Source: Tetrahymena elliotti 4EA
Lineage: Eukaryota; Ciliophora; Oligohymenophorea; Hymenostomatida; Tetrahymenidae
Assembly: GCA_000231825.2 (NCBI GenBank)
Contig: JH720297.1
Span: 1,893,386 to 1,957,385 of the forward strand
DNA: 64,000 bases
Reading direction: 5' to 3'
Shown here in pieces: positions 1-12,661 of the stretch (within the stretch, counting starts at the first letter, position 1; the number at the start of each line of letters is the position of its first letter). Below the pieces are notes generated by a model. That model made no database searches. It saw only the letters and a list, made by a program, of their open reading frames with translations, and was not told the origin of the DNA. Position numbers and translations under genes: made by a program.

Positions 1-515
1 GGATTAAATTAAATTAGCATACACTACTATTCATGAAAATAAGAATGAAAAGCGCTTTTTATCTGATATTCCTACTCCCGTATTTAGTTTTACAAAAAGG
101 GATAAGTGATTTTCTCATTTTATTAATCAGAAAAGAGGAATAATTTTATCAATTTTCCTTATTTCAAATTATATTTCAAAAATAAAAAATAACAGAAATC
201 TATTTTACTTATTTAAACTTTTATTAATATATGATCTTCTTTATTTTATATATTCAGTGCTCTTGTAATTTAAAAAAATTCATCTTTTTACTCTTTAAAG
301 AAAATAAAATATAAGATTGAAATACACTGTCTACTTTCAAAAAATAGCTGATAAATTTTTTGAATTTGTCCTTCAATAATTTGCATTCAATAATAGTAAA
401 AAAAATAAAATCAGGTAAAAATCACTTGAGCATAAGGTAAAGAATTATGCTAAATAGAGATGATTTCAAAGAAATTAATTATATTTTAAAAATAAAATCT
501 AGCTACATATGTAGA
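1..515. other. AT-rich intergenic sequence
   Basis: I see no supported gene. The stretch is very AT-rich with scattered homopolymer A/T runs and no tRNA-like or repeat structure. It lies upstream of a weak plus-strand gene candidate that begins near 516. Confidence 0.5.
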
Positions 516-1380
516 ATGAAAAATTTGTGTTTTAAAAAATTTTTTTTTGAAACAATTCTTAATAAGTAGTATTTATGTTTGTATGAGTAGTAGGAATTAG
601 TGTTACAGTTTTTCAATAATTTAATGAAGAAATCAAAATCAAAATAAAATTTTAATATTAATTGTGTTAAATCTATTCTAAGAAGAAGAAATAGATAACT
701 TAAAGTTTTAATTGTTGATTTGATTGATATATTTAAATTTAATATTACTAGCTCAAATTTACAAGCAAGAAAACAAAGCAAGGAGTTTGAGGAGAGGAAA
801 GAACAATTAATCGTATTCTTAAAAATTTGCAAAACTAAAAGAAATATAAAAATAAAAATAATAAAAGAATAATGGTTAAATTAAAAAATGTAATGATCTT
901 TTAGGATATTCAAACAGCCTAAAAGGAAATTATATGATTGTTTAATAAGAATAAGTGTATTTTTCTATCAGTCATTTGAATTAACACAAAAAGTTTAGAG
1001 TAAGTAATTTAAAAAAATTTTAGGAGATATGATATGAACATGTATATGTCATTTTATTCTAGCAAATTTAATAATTTTTATAAATTCAATTTAATCATTT
1101 TTTTATTTTAAAAGTTTGGAAAAACTGTAAATTTGAAGACAGTAAGTTAAGAAACTTTAGATAAATTATATGTTTTTTAAAAATTATTCAAGGAATTAAT
1201 TTGACAGGAGCAGAAACTACAAAAAGAATGATGAATTTGATGAAGATCGTACATGATTAAATCTATAAAGTACTTAAGAATATTTTTGGTCAGTTAATTT
1301 ATTTGTTTTTAGATTTTTTATATGCTAAATATGTTCTGTTGTATTTTAATATGGAATAAAATTTTGAAAGAAAAAATTGA
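516..1380 (+). CDS. possible three-exon gene, function unknown
   Basis: Not recognised. With TAA/TAG as Gln, a frame opens at ATG 516 and runs past 830 with Lys/Arg/Gln-rich, coiled-coil-like sequence (for example QARKQSKEFEERKEQL). A GTTAAA donor near 866 and a TTTTAG acceptor near 903 allow splicing in phase to a second exon ending near 987 at GTAAGT. A further acceptor near 1114 leads to a third exon that stays open to TGA at 1378-1380. The splice-like sites and matching phases support a gene. Against it, the composition is low-GC and there is no known domain, and such frames occur by chance with one stop codon. A 109-residue standard-code ORF on the opposite strand over the same bases is probably its shadow. 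Confidence 0.3.
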
Positions 1381-4300
1381 TATAAGATTTAATCAAAAAA
1401 TGTTTTGACAAAATTTTATTTATTTAAATATAATACATCATATTTGTACTTAATATAGAAAAAAATTTCAAATTTTAATAAAATAAAAGCATTATAAATT
1501 TGAACAATCACGTATACAAAAATACACTTAAAGAATCAACATTTAGAGATATTTGCCTATTTAGATATTTCGATCTTACAGGAATGACGAATGAATGAAT
1601 TTTATGGATGATTTTTTTTATTTCTTAATTCTAAACAAATAAATTGTCTTTAAATTTACCATTAAATCTAATAACCTTTTCAGAAAAATCGAAAGATCGA
1701 TTGATGATCTAAGAAAAACCTATTTTTAAATTTCTAAAAATAAATAAATAAAATAATACGGGTAAGTACTTAATATTTTGTTTTGTCTAAAGAAATTGCT
1801 TTTACATTATTCAGTGATGGTTTTTAAATAGTTTATAAGGATGAACTGATTTAATAATTTGAAAGAAATGCTAATTTGAATTTATACTAAAATTATTTTA
1901 AATAATAAATGAAAGTTTATTTAATTATTTGTGAGTCATTTATATTATTGGTGGGTGTAAAGTATTAATAAAATAAATTGACAGCTTTAAATAGAAATAT
2001 AAATAGAAAAATTTATATCTTGACTCATTCTTCTACCTGAAGTCAATTTTTATTTGCTCTTTAACAAAAATTTATAAATTTAGATTATAGCAAAAACTAT
2101 GTAAACAATATCTTTATAATCAATCATAGAGAATTTTTATTTATTTTTATTATAATAATCTTATTTTTTTTGATAAAGTATTGCTATTTATTCTAATAAT
2201 AGAGATAAACCTTTTGAATTTAATTAAAAGTGTAAAAATAAGGCACTCCCTCTATATTGATTCACTAAAATATAATTCTATTATTATATTTTAAATTATG
2301 TCTTATGTTTATTATACTATTAAATCAAAGAAACCACTAATTTTGATAGCATCTAAGTATTTTTATTAAAAAGTAGAACTCTATTTTTATTCATAAAGAT
2401 GTTTATTTGTTTTTTTTGTTGAAGATAAACAAAAGAATTGAAAAAATTTAAAATCAATGAAAGACGTATTGATAGTGTAGTTGGCGTCACCTTTTTAGAA
2501 GTGACAATTTAAGAAAAATAATATTTCAATAGAAAAAGCAGCTAAATTTTCATATTGAAATTAAGTACAGCTTTTTTTACCTGAAAAATTAAATGTTTGT
2601 TTTTATTTTAAAAATCAAACTCAGAAGAATCTGATTTAAAAATATTGCTTGCCATTGGTTAACTTTGTTTCATGGCAGAGTGATATTTAAATAAAATCAG
2701 ATTACATTTGATTAAAAATTTATTAACTAATTCAGATTATTGCTTTGTGTAAGAAATTTTGATACTTGATTTACTTAGGATTAAATGCATGAATAATAAA
2801 ATACTATAATCGATTTAGGTTGGGTTGGATGAAAAATAAATTAAAAAATAATAATACCCTAAAATCCAATCAGTCAGTAGCTAGAAAAAATTCACAATTT
2901 AAATTATTTATTTTGAGATTTTTAAACAAAATATATAAATAAATTTGAAAATGGCCATACAAAAACACATTCAACAATTTAGCTTTATAGAAAAAATTGA
3001 TGTTTTTAATAAATAAAATTGAAGTTTGTTGTTAAGCAGTAAGTTTTTAAGAAGTAAGGCTAAACAGAAACTGTAAATAGAGAGACATATAAATAAATAT
3101 ATGAAATAATTTATGATTGATTGTTTGGTTTGTTTGTTTGTTATTATGAATAAATAAGTTTTTATTTTAATTATATTCTATTATAATTATATTTATATTA
3201 AATTAATTAGATTTTTATATTAATTTAGAGTACGAGATTCTTTAACTATAGAAATAAATGAGTGTTGCATTGGTTTTTATTTTTTAATTATATTATTGAA
3301 TGTCTCATTTATAATAGGATTGAGGCACTCAATAAAAAGGTGAGATTATTTATTTTGGTTAATGTTAACTATAAATGTTTTTTAGATGTATGGGGTGGTA
3401 TAATTATTTTTTTGAGTAGTTGATTTTTTAATTGGTTGTGTTGGTAATATATATTTATTTGTTGTAAATGAATTAATTAGGTGGGTAAAGCCATCAAATA
3501 AATCAATGGCTTATGAAAAATCTATTATATTGATAGCTTTTGCGACTTATTTATTTATGTATCTAGTAATAATTGCGTATTATTTCTATTTCAACTTCTA
3601 ATTACTTTTTTAATCATTCATTTGATATTTTGTTTTTAAATCAATATAGTCAATCACTAGTGCTCTTAGTTCCCAAATTAGTTTGTCAGAATAAGCCAAA
3701 ATCTGTTCTGAAATTTGCATGTATTTAAATGAATGATAAAGTTAGTGAAATATCTAATAAGCGGTGTTGAATTTATTTAATCTCCTTTTTAAAAGATTAT
3801 TTGATTATCATTTAAAAAATGATTAATTCATTTAGATTTACACTAAAAGGAGAAATGAGTATCATACGCAATCAGTTCAGATGTTTTTTTTAATGAATAA
3901 ATAAATAAATCATTGATCAATCAATCAGATGTCATTAAAATGTTTGTTAAAACAGATATCCCTACTTATTTGTTTCAGTGGTTTTTGTGTTGGTTATTTT
4001 TTCGATTTATAACTTATTTGTTTGTATATTGTAATTTAACTATTTTACTTTCTTAAATAGCTAGCTACTCACTCAAAAGTGAGAGGCAATTTAGAAAAGC
4101 AAATAGTTTTCAGATCTAACTAGATCCTTTCTTAATTTGTTGAGGAGGTATTCAGATTTCTTATCAATAAGGTAGTTAATTATTCTAGATGAGATAATAT
4201 CTTAACTGATAACAAATAGCTTCTCGCAGAGCATTTTACTTATTTCCCTAGAGAGGTTGAATTTGACAGAAATAATGTTGATAGTACTTCTTTTGACAAT

Positions 4301-4870
4301 GTTTTCATTAACCTATTTATTCATTAAAGTAGAAGATTAGTTTTTGTTTCAAATTAATAAATGTAATTATTTGTCTTTTTTTTACTCACAATCACTCTTG
4401 CTTTTGCTTGAAAAAAATATTTAAAATAGCATCTAAATAATAGCTACTTTAAATTAATTATTTTATACGATGAGTATAATTTTTATGTTTGAAATTATTT
4501 CAAGCATGTTTCAAATATTCAAAACAGTTCCAAATTATTGAAGCGTGAGTGATGGAAAAAAGAAACAATGAGAAATATTTTTAAAAAGAAGATTTAAAAT
4601 ATTACGATGAGTTTTTCTTAGAGCTCTTTAATGATCTTTTCAATCTATTTTTAATTAGAAAAAAATAGTTAGAATTATAATTGTTTGTTATTTAATATCA
4701 AGTATAAATTATATAGACACAATATAAATGTCAATTAGCAAATGGAATTGCTAGGCTAACTAAATTGAATGAAATCTAGATAAAGCATTAAATAATAAAG
4801 AATGAATGAAAATATTTACTTGTTAGTGTTGGTTGGTAATATTGTATGATGCATTGTAAACAAGGAAGAC

Positions 4871-5011
4871 ATGGTTGAATATTTATTTAAAGATTTCCAA
4901 GACAGTATTGGAATATCCGAAAATAACTTTGAATAGTTAACTCAAAACCTATTCGTTCCTTTATACGCCGCATTCAGCCAAAACGTTTTAAATAGTTTCA
5001 AAGTAGCTTGA
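4871..5011 (+). CDS. small ORF or isolated exon, 46 residues
   Basis: The frame from ATG 4871 to TGA 5009 encodes a short peptide with balanced, protein-like composition, including FVPLYAAFSQNVLNSF. It contains one TAG read as Gln. Local GC content is higher than the surrounding intergenic DNA, with codons such as GCC, TCC and TAC that are rare in intergenic sequence. There is no homology I recognise. It could be a genuine micro-protein, a first exon whose partners I cannot find (a GTAGCT just before the stop could be a donor), or a chance ORF. Confidence 0.25.
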
Positions 5012-6623
5012 TTTAGCCATTTCAGTAAGTTTGTGTGAAATTAGTTGAATTTAACTTGAGTATCTTATGTGATTTATTTAGCAAGTTGATTGATATTCAA
5101 AATAATAAATGAATAAATTGATTCAAATCAAAGTTTGATGAAAATCCGATTTTTTTTGTGATTGTTAATTTTCGATATTTACTCTTTTTTATTTTTTTGA
5201 TTGTTTTTATTGTTATTTAATTTATTATAAAGAAAGCCCTTTATGTTGATTTCATTCCTTTTTAATTAGACTTGATTGATAATCAATGTAAATCAAACTT
5301 TTTAATATTGATTAATTTATTTGTTTTTTGCTTGTAAGATTGATTGCTTATTTGAAGGGGCAGGGTCGGATTTTGTTATTTGTTAAATGAATTACTTATT
5401 ATTAAATTAATTAATTCATTTACTCCCTAAAGTCAAATCTCTAAATTATGTAAAGCTAATAAAAGCTGATTTGCCATCATGGCTTTCAATTAATTACATT
5501 GTTATTACGTATTGATTTTAAAATTGTAGCAGTCTCTCCGTTAAAATCTAATATAAATTAGAAATAGAAATTATTATTATTATAATTAATTCTGAGTCTA
5601 GTAACTCAATATTGTTTTATTTGTTCACAACAGAATACTTATGCTTTGAAATGGGTGAAATTTAGGCATTAAATTACTATATATTTAACAGCATAAATTT
5701 AATGTTAGAATCTGCTTTGCGTATTATTTTGCTGGAATAATCACATTACGATTTCTGGTATCTGAGAATTAGACAAAACTTCAGAGGATATATATATGTA
5801 ATAATTAAATGATTAATTTTTGAATATTCTTTTTCTACTTTAAGCAAGTTCTACATGTATGAATGAATGAAAAAAACATACCTACTTGCTTACCTACTAC
5901 AAATCTGCTATTTTAATTTTTAAGGATTATACTAAAAAACTAAACTAAATAATATATTTGTAAATTTTCAAAATTAGTTAGAATGCTTTGATACTCTTGT
6001 CCAAGTGACACAAATTTCGATTGGACTAGATGGCTACATTCATCTAGAGATACTGTGAAAGAATTAATAGGTTTTATAACAAACGCTCTATTTCTCTTTT
6101 AGTCTAAAATAGGTTTGGTTTAAGTCCTATAATTATTTTAATTCAAATCTTTGTTAGTTATTAAATAATTACTAATTTGATTTCAAACTAAAATAGATGA
6201 TATAAATGCTTTTAAAAGCATTAATAAACCATTCAATCTTATCTTTTTAATTAAAAAGCAAAGCAAGCAAATAATTGCTATAAGACTCTGCTATTCAATA
6301 TATATGTTTTACAAATCTAATACAGCCTCATAGATATGCCCAATTAATTATTTTGTAAATTAATCAAGTTAAACAAAAAGGATATTGATACTTTTCATTG
6401 TCTTGTTAATTAATGAGTTCTCCCTATAAGATATATATTTTATTGATCAAGAAAAGCTTATTTTCAAGGATATTAAAAAAAATCTTTATAGATTTCTATA
6501 AAATATTAGCAAGTCAACTTCTAATTAAATACACGAGTTATTATGAATTATTCTACTAATTAGTTACCAATACCCGCACAACCCAATTATAAATAAACAA
6601 ATAAATTATTTATCAAAATTATA

Positions 6624-6642
6624 TGAATGAATGAATGAATGA
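6624..6642. repeat. GAAT tetranucleotide microsatellite
   Basis: About four to five copies of ATGA/GAAT lie in tandem in intergenic DNA. It is the clearest of several similar short tracts in the first 7 kb. Confidence 0.7.
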
Positions 6643-8214
6643 TCTGGTAGTCCGATTGGAATAAATGAAATTTAAAGATATATATTTACATCAAATTTAG
6701 CAGTAACAATTTTTTTCTGCTTTTCAATATATATAATATTCAAAGATCAATTGAACCTCAATGTATTTTTTTTGCATATTGCTTTTTAGGCTATCTTTTC
6801 TAATAAAATACAAGCTACATAAATAAATATCAAGCTATTGATATCAGCATTTTAAGCATAAAGTATCCTTACAACACTGTTTTTTTATGACAGTTAAATG
6901 GGAACAATGTATCAATCCAGCACTTTTGTTTTGCATTTCAATTTTTTGACCTAATATCCTTAAAGAGATTTTGAGTAGTAAAGGTAAGAATTAAGAGGAA
7001 TCAGTTAATTTGTTTTATAAGAAAGATTAATAAACATGGCAATAAATTTAGAAGTAATCAAAAAGAGGTAAGCTGGGAATATTTGGTAAATGATATAATC
7101 CAAATAAATATTCTTCTTAACTGGGAAATTTTATTTGTAGAGGGGATTCATCGATTGATTGATCTATTGATCAAAGAAATTAGACGAATTATAATAAAAA
7201 TCCCTTATTTATTCTGAGGGGATAGTTTTTAAGATATGAATTAATTTGTGATTTAATTCTTGTAACAAATATGAAGGTTTCAGTTAATGTGTCTTTTTTT
7301 CTATTTTATAAATAAGACTTATTTTTTATTATCAAGCTTAAACAAGTATAAGAGACAGTCACCTTCAAGAATCTAGCCAAAATTAATTTACTCAAATTAT
7401 AAATTGCATATATCTTTCCAAATTAATTATTTAATTCGAGACAAGTCAGTAGCGCAATCTAATTGTATTCATTCTATATTATTATTATTATAGATTATTA
7501 ATCTTTGTAGAATAAAAAAAAAGTATCCGCATTTCCTTTTATTATTCATTTACAAATTTTAATATGAATACTATTTATTCTCCTTACTCCAATTAATCAT
7601 CGTATCTCATTCTAATATGCTTTTCTTGACCCCCTTACTTGGCAAAATATAAAATATTTTGGAGTAGCTTATGAATAAAATGTCAGTTGGCTCTTATTCA
7701 AAAGTGATTAAATTTTAGATATCTTTCAAAATAGCTAGAAGTTACAACTGAAAAAAAGAGTAGAAATTAAATTAATAATTAAGTTAATTAAAATCTAAAG
7801 AAGTAAATTAGTAAATTAGAGTGTGTCAAAGAAGAAGAAGAAAAAAATAGAAAATAATAATGACATAAAAAAAATAAGTAAATTAGTGTAGGATAAATTT
7901 ATTTTAAGTAAGTAAAAATAAAGGAGATAAAATAATAAAAAATAGTAACTTGTTTAAATCTATATAAATTTGTATATTTTAAATTTGCATTAAATGTTAA
8001 ATACAATTTTTTTAATATTAACAATTGAAATATCACTAATTAAAACGATATATAAATATCTCTATCTCTATCAATTAATCTATCAATTAGATCTATTTAT
8101 TTACTCTCAAATAGATGCTAATTTAGTCACTTTTTAATTTTTTTGAAAGCAGCTTTAAGAAAGATTATTCTTTTTTTAATGCATCTATTTTGAAGTATTT
8201 TAAAAGGAGAACTC

Positions 8215-9231
8215 TCATTGATTATTGTCTTCAATAGCATCTGGATTATAGCCCTATTAGTAGTATTTTGGTTGTGAGCTTTCAGAATTGTTTATGTTGT
8301 TATCTTCAATGGATTGCTTGAGTTCAAACTAATTCGAATTATTGAAGTTTTAATTGAGCATTTTTCTACTGTTTTCAGCTGATAATTTCTAATTAGAAGA
8401 AGCCTAGACATTATTATTATTTTAGATATTCTGATAATTACTATAATTTACTTAATATCCTTAATTTATTTATTAGAAATTGTTAGTCATCATTTTTTAT
8501 CCCACTCCCTTATAACTACCTCCTGCTTGGTTAAGCTTAGGTTTAAACTAGTTCTTTTGTCCACTGAAGTTATTAGACTCACTTTAGCTTGAGAATTAGT
8601 TCTGATTTTATGTTTGTATGTTGGGATTTTCTAAAGGATATTAGGAGTAAGTATTTGTTTGTAAGTTTTGAGCTTGCTGAAATGTATTATTGTTATTACT
8701 ATAATTATAAAAGTGCTAAACTTTTTAATTGACATTCTAACTATAATTAAATGGATGGATACTGTTGTTTTAGTTAAAATATTGATTATTATACTAGCTT
8801 TTATTCTGGTTCGATATTTAGTTGTAGTTTTTTTAGTGGTAATTAGCATTAACAAGAATGTTACTACTCTATTGAATGTTTCCATATCCTATAATATTTT
8901 GATCACTAGGCAAATACTGCTAACCAGAATACTAAGGTCCTAGTTACACTTAATTTGTTTAATTGCTTGAATCTACTAGATGGGAAGGAATGTTCGAACT
9001 GCTTTTTCTACTGCTGACTGATTCTAAGCCACCACTTTCGCTGCTAACTGTGGATCCATTTCTGGAATAATTGTATTTTTTTTGAGTAGCATTTGTATTG
9101 AAGTTGTAATTTAAGTTGTTAATCTTAGAATTTTAGGGATATGTTGTTCTATTAAAACTCGTATTATTATAATCTTTCTGCTAAAAATGATGAGCTTTAG
9201 TTTCTGATTTGTTTTTATCAAATATTTGCAT
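8215..9231 (-). CDS. Asn/Gln-rich low-complexity protein
   Basis: Read on the minus strand, the frame from ATG 9231 to TGA 8215 gives 338 residues, dominated by Asn, Gln, Ser and Tyr with no catalytic domain visible. A Ser-rich patch (SSESGGLESVSSRKSSS) lies near residue 65. Many Gln are encoded by TAA/TAG, so the standard code breaks the frame into fragments and creates misleading short ORFs on both strands. The frame stays open about 100 nt upstream of the chosen ATG, past a plausible acceptor near 9330, so an additional 5' exon in 9232-9550 is possible. It lies just downstream of the PUF gene on the same strand and shares its N/Q-rich style. A prion-like or RNA-granule role would be inference from composition only. 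Real coding status is fairly sure; the 5' end is not. Confidence 0.7.
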
Positions 9232-9733
9232 TCTTACATGTTAACCTATTTTATTAATTGATAAATAAGTCTGGGAAAATTACACATAATTAGGTCTTCT
9301 TTGTACATTACAAAAATAAATTTTATCAGTGTAAACTCCTCAAAAATATCAACATAAAAATTAACAAAAATCATAAAAAATAACCAAATAGAATCTCAAA
9401 ATAAATCTAAGGCTCAATAGAGGAAAGGGTAAGCTTTTTTTTATTTCCTTAATAGATTTTATCCAAAATTATAATTTTTCACCAATTTTTGACGAACAAA
9501 AATGAGTGAATTCCCCCCATCTAAAAAGATTATAAGCAATTTCTAAACATAAAAGTGATAGAATTTAAGAAGTGGTGGAAGATAATTATTTTTTTTAAAC
9601 ATGTTGAGAATTTTTAGGAGGTATCAATCCAATAATAGTCTTACAAAATAATTTAATAAAATCAATATTATTGAAAAAAATGCTCTGTTTGCAATTTAGA
9701 TTAAAAAAAATTAAAAATTGTATAAAAATTCTT
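9232..9733. other. spacer between N/Q-rich gene and PUF gene
   Basis: This holds the presumed 5' region of the N/Q-rich gene and the 3' end region of the PUF gene. An open minus-strand frame around 9390-9510 (including KLQFWIKSIKEIKKS) could be an upstream exon of the N/Q-rich gene, but no consistent splice phase was found. A short C-run lies near 9511-9516. Confidence 0.4.
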
Positions 9734-12661
9734 TCATTATAATTTACCGTATTACTACAATTTATTTTGAGTGTTGAGAATATGAAGAATTTCCTCAAAT
9801 TACTATTTAATAGCATTTGAATTACAGTATTCATAGTACCTTTGAATCACATAATTTGCATATTGATCATTTACTAATTTCTCCAAATTCCTATTTTAAC
9901 AATTAAATTAATTTAGTAAAAAATTATTTTAATTTATGTAATACCAAAATTCATTTTCTGCGCTTTAGCAACTTACAATTTTCCATATTTCTTCTCTAAA
10001 ATAATCATCTCCAAATCTTATAGCCTTCTCTATAACATTACTATTATTTATTAATTATTTTATTCTCCATTCAAGTACTTGAAAATAGATATTATAAAAA
10101 AATATGTATTTTTTTATTTTACCTTCCAAATTTGTTTGTGCTCAAATCGATGAAGTAAGGGAGAAATACTCTATTCAACTACTAATTTATTATACAATTG
10201 TTTGGCAGCTTTTCTAAAATAAGCTATATCACATAATTTGAGTAGTAGTGTTGTGATAACTAATAAGCTTTTTTCACAATCCTCATTATTATTTGATGGA
10301 TCTTTGTTTTTCAAAATAAAAAATATTTCAATTTCATATGAATAAATTATTTTCATAAAGAGTTTTAATCACAAAAAATCTAAATCCATTTGAATACTTT
10401 GTTGGTAAAATATTTTATTTTCAGTGATTTTGTTTTTGTGAAAATCAAAATGAAAAAATGAATTCCAAAAATGAAGAGTTTTTAATAAAATGAAATACCA
10501 TTAATGTACTCTCTTTGAATTGATTGCTTGAATATTACTCAACTATATAATTAACTATTAGGCATCCGTACTACTCACCACAAAGGTATTTTTTGCTAAG
10601 CAAGTTGCTGCTTAGAAAATCAATATTTTGATTGCTAAATTCAAAGGGATCCAATAACTTTTATTTTTAATTAAAGCAAAAAATCTATGAATCCTATTCA
10701 AAATATCATGAATTTTTTTACTTTGGTGTTAATGACTTTGAGAAGCTAAACTAAATCTTCTCCTTCAAGGATATTAAGATACTCCCTTATAATTTTTTAT
10801 CCAAATCTGCTAAAGTAGATTTATTCTACTTATTCACAATCCTTAAAAATTAAGTCTACATAATTCTAATAGTAATCTTCAAACTCTCTTTTTGCAACCT
10901 ATTTTATATGTATTACAATATAATTAATCAAATTAGAATAATAAAAATGTATTTTTAATTTACTTAAAGACATAAGATGAATATCTTACTGCCATATTAG
11001 TCATTACAAACTATCTCATAATTATCATAAATTTTGGAAATAATCCATTCCTTGTGCCCTTAATTTCCTGTAAAATAAATTATTTTTTGGTTAATCTAAA
11101 ATTGCTATCAAAAATTGATGTATTCAAAACAATTAGCTAATATATCCTATTAAACACTTTTTTATATCTACTTAATATAAAATTAGATATTTTTTTAATG
11201 TAATTCTAAATACTACTTCTAAATAAAAAACAAAATGAATGATTTGAAAAAAATCATTGAGCAAATCTCTAATTTTTAATAATTTTACCTGATTCTAATA
11301 CATTCTGTAGAATGAATTTGTAATAACGATGTGTAGAGAATTTAATAAGGTTGTTTTTTATTTCATTTTCAAATGTTTAAAATTTATTTTTTAAATACTC
11401 TTCTTGGAGTCTTTTTGAATCTGCTTCTTCTTTTTTGAAATCGCAGTAAGAGGGTTCATCTAGGTTGAGACTGGTTGATTTAATCGTTGTATTCAAATTT
11501 GAAGCAACACTTTCGCTGCTATGTTGCGATTGATAGGAATAATTGCTATTTTTGATATGCTACTATTGCTAAACCTAAAGATTATGTTATGAAGACTAAT
11601 TATTTTAAGTTGCAGCAACATCTTAATTGATTTCAAGGCTATAATTAGAATCTATGTTTGTGTTTGCGCTTGGATTAAAATTTAAGTTCTTGAATTTAAG
11701 CTTTTTTTCTTTGAGGGGCTCTTTTTATTAAAAAAATGAGTTAAGACTGGTGATAAAAAAAATATTGCTTTTATTTATTATTTTTCTTATGCAATTTCAC
11801 TTTTTTTTTAATTGATTGATCAGGTGGTTAAGCAATTTAAGTAAAAAAATTGTTTGAAATCTTTGATTGAATTAAGAGTAAATAAAATTCAATCAGTCAA
11901 TTTATAATCTAATTACACATTCAATCAATTAGCAAACTAAATCTTAAAAATGCTGGTTTTAAATAAAATTTATCATTTGAAATATTAATGTTAAATTTTA
12001 CTTTACAAAAAACGCTTTAAAAATTTAGTGGCCTGAATTTTTTTTATTTCAAATCAGCTAAGAATCAAAAACTTTTTTTTATGACTGCATATTTCAAATT
12101 TGCTTTCAATTTTTTTTTTTTACTTTGCTAAATAGGAGATGAGGATAGGTTGTCAGAAATTGATTTATCTCTGTATAAGTCTTCGCTATTATTGTTATTT
12201 TGCTCATGCTTCAACTAATTATTTGCTATGCTTCTTTTTTATAATATTATAAAATTAACCCTAGGAATAAAGAAAACTTTTTTTGCTTTTGGCTTATTGG
12301 TTTTTTGGTATTTATTTATTTTACTTTGTGTTGTTTATTTTGATGATTCCTAATAAAAGATTTTGGAATAATTAAAGAAAAAAATTAATAATGCGGATTT
12401 TTTTAATAAAATTATGAATTTATTCATCAACTTTAATTATGTGTTTCTTGTTTGCTTGTATGCTGCTTATTGCTTTATTAATTTATTTGCTTTTGATGTC
12501 AATAAAAATCTTTTGTTTAATTTTTGTTGGAGACTGACACAAAAGTATCTTTTTTCATGCCTGTTTAATTGCACTAATTGGTCTTTACCTCTCACGTTCT
12601 TAATTGCCCTCTTATCCTAATCATAAATAAATATGTTTTAACAAATATATTGTGTTGTCAT
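9734..12661 (-). CDS. Pumilio/PUF-family RNA-binding protein
   Basis: PUF proteins bind 3'UTR motifs of mRNAs and usually repress translation or promote decay in the cytoplasm. Exons read here are 12661-12124, 11720-11289, 11067-10964, 10898-10722, 10657-10499, one ending at 10123, one ending at 9945, and 9890-9734. The first five have summing phases, and so do the last two. The N-terminal ~300 residues are basic then N/Q/S-rich. PUF-repeat cores follow: a repeat with CNDQYGSKIFILCLQ, one with QIYFSRFGQKIIREYL, one with CGEQYGCLIVNYIVEQ, one with SNVIEKAIRFGDDYF, and a typical last repeat, LVNDQYANYVIQ, before TGA. The first ATG (12659-12661) follows AAGCATA and gives one long open exon. Exons between 10498 and 9970 are not fully resolved, so one middle repeat may be misread. 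Repeat helices match the family well although base-contact residues are divergent. Confidence 0.85.

Larger units (their letters stand above)
1381..8214. other. long gene-poor region with coding-like fragments and simple repeats
   Basis: No complete gene could be built. Four short plus-strand stretches look more coding-like than their surroundings. One near 2425-2580 includes RIDSVVGVTFLEVTI. One at 3506-3625 is a 39-residue ORF with one hydrophobic segment. One at 4871-5011 is a 46-residue ORF. One near 5991-6170 includes FDWTRWLHSSRDTVKELI. Each is short, without convincing flanking splice sites, so they may be exons of unassembled genes, relics or chance. The rest is AT-rich with tetranucleotide tracts such as TGTT near 3121-3143 and GAAT near 6624-6642. 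Confidence 0.4.

Noticed and set aside
503..832. 109-residue minus-strand ORF in the standard code
   Set aside because: Hydrophobic, Asn/Leu/Phe-rich product opposite a more protein-like plus-strand frame; it appears only because the complement of A-rich coding sequence lacks stops.
8631..8943. Overlapping ORFs on both strands (84 and 91 residues)
   Set aside because: Both are shadows of the N/Q-rich minus-strand gene, whose frame uses TAA/TAG as Gln. The plus-strand product is implausibly Ile/Val-rich.
12397..12431. An intron in the first PUF exon starting at GTTGATG
   Set aside because: Joining to the acceptor near 12355 breaks the frame, whereas reading through stays open from ATG 12661 to the GTAAAA donor at 12123.
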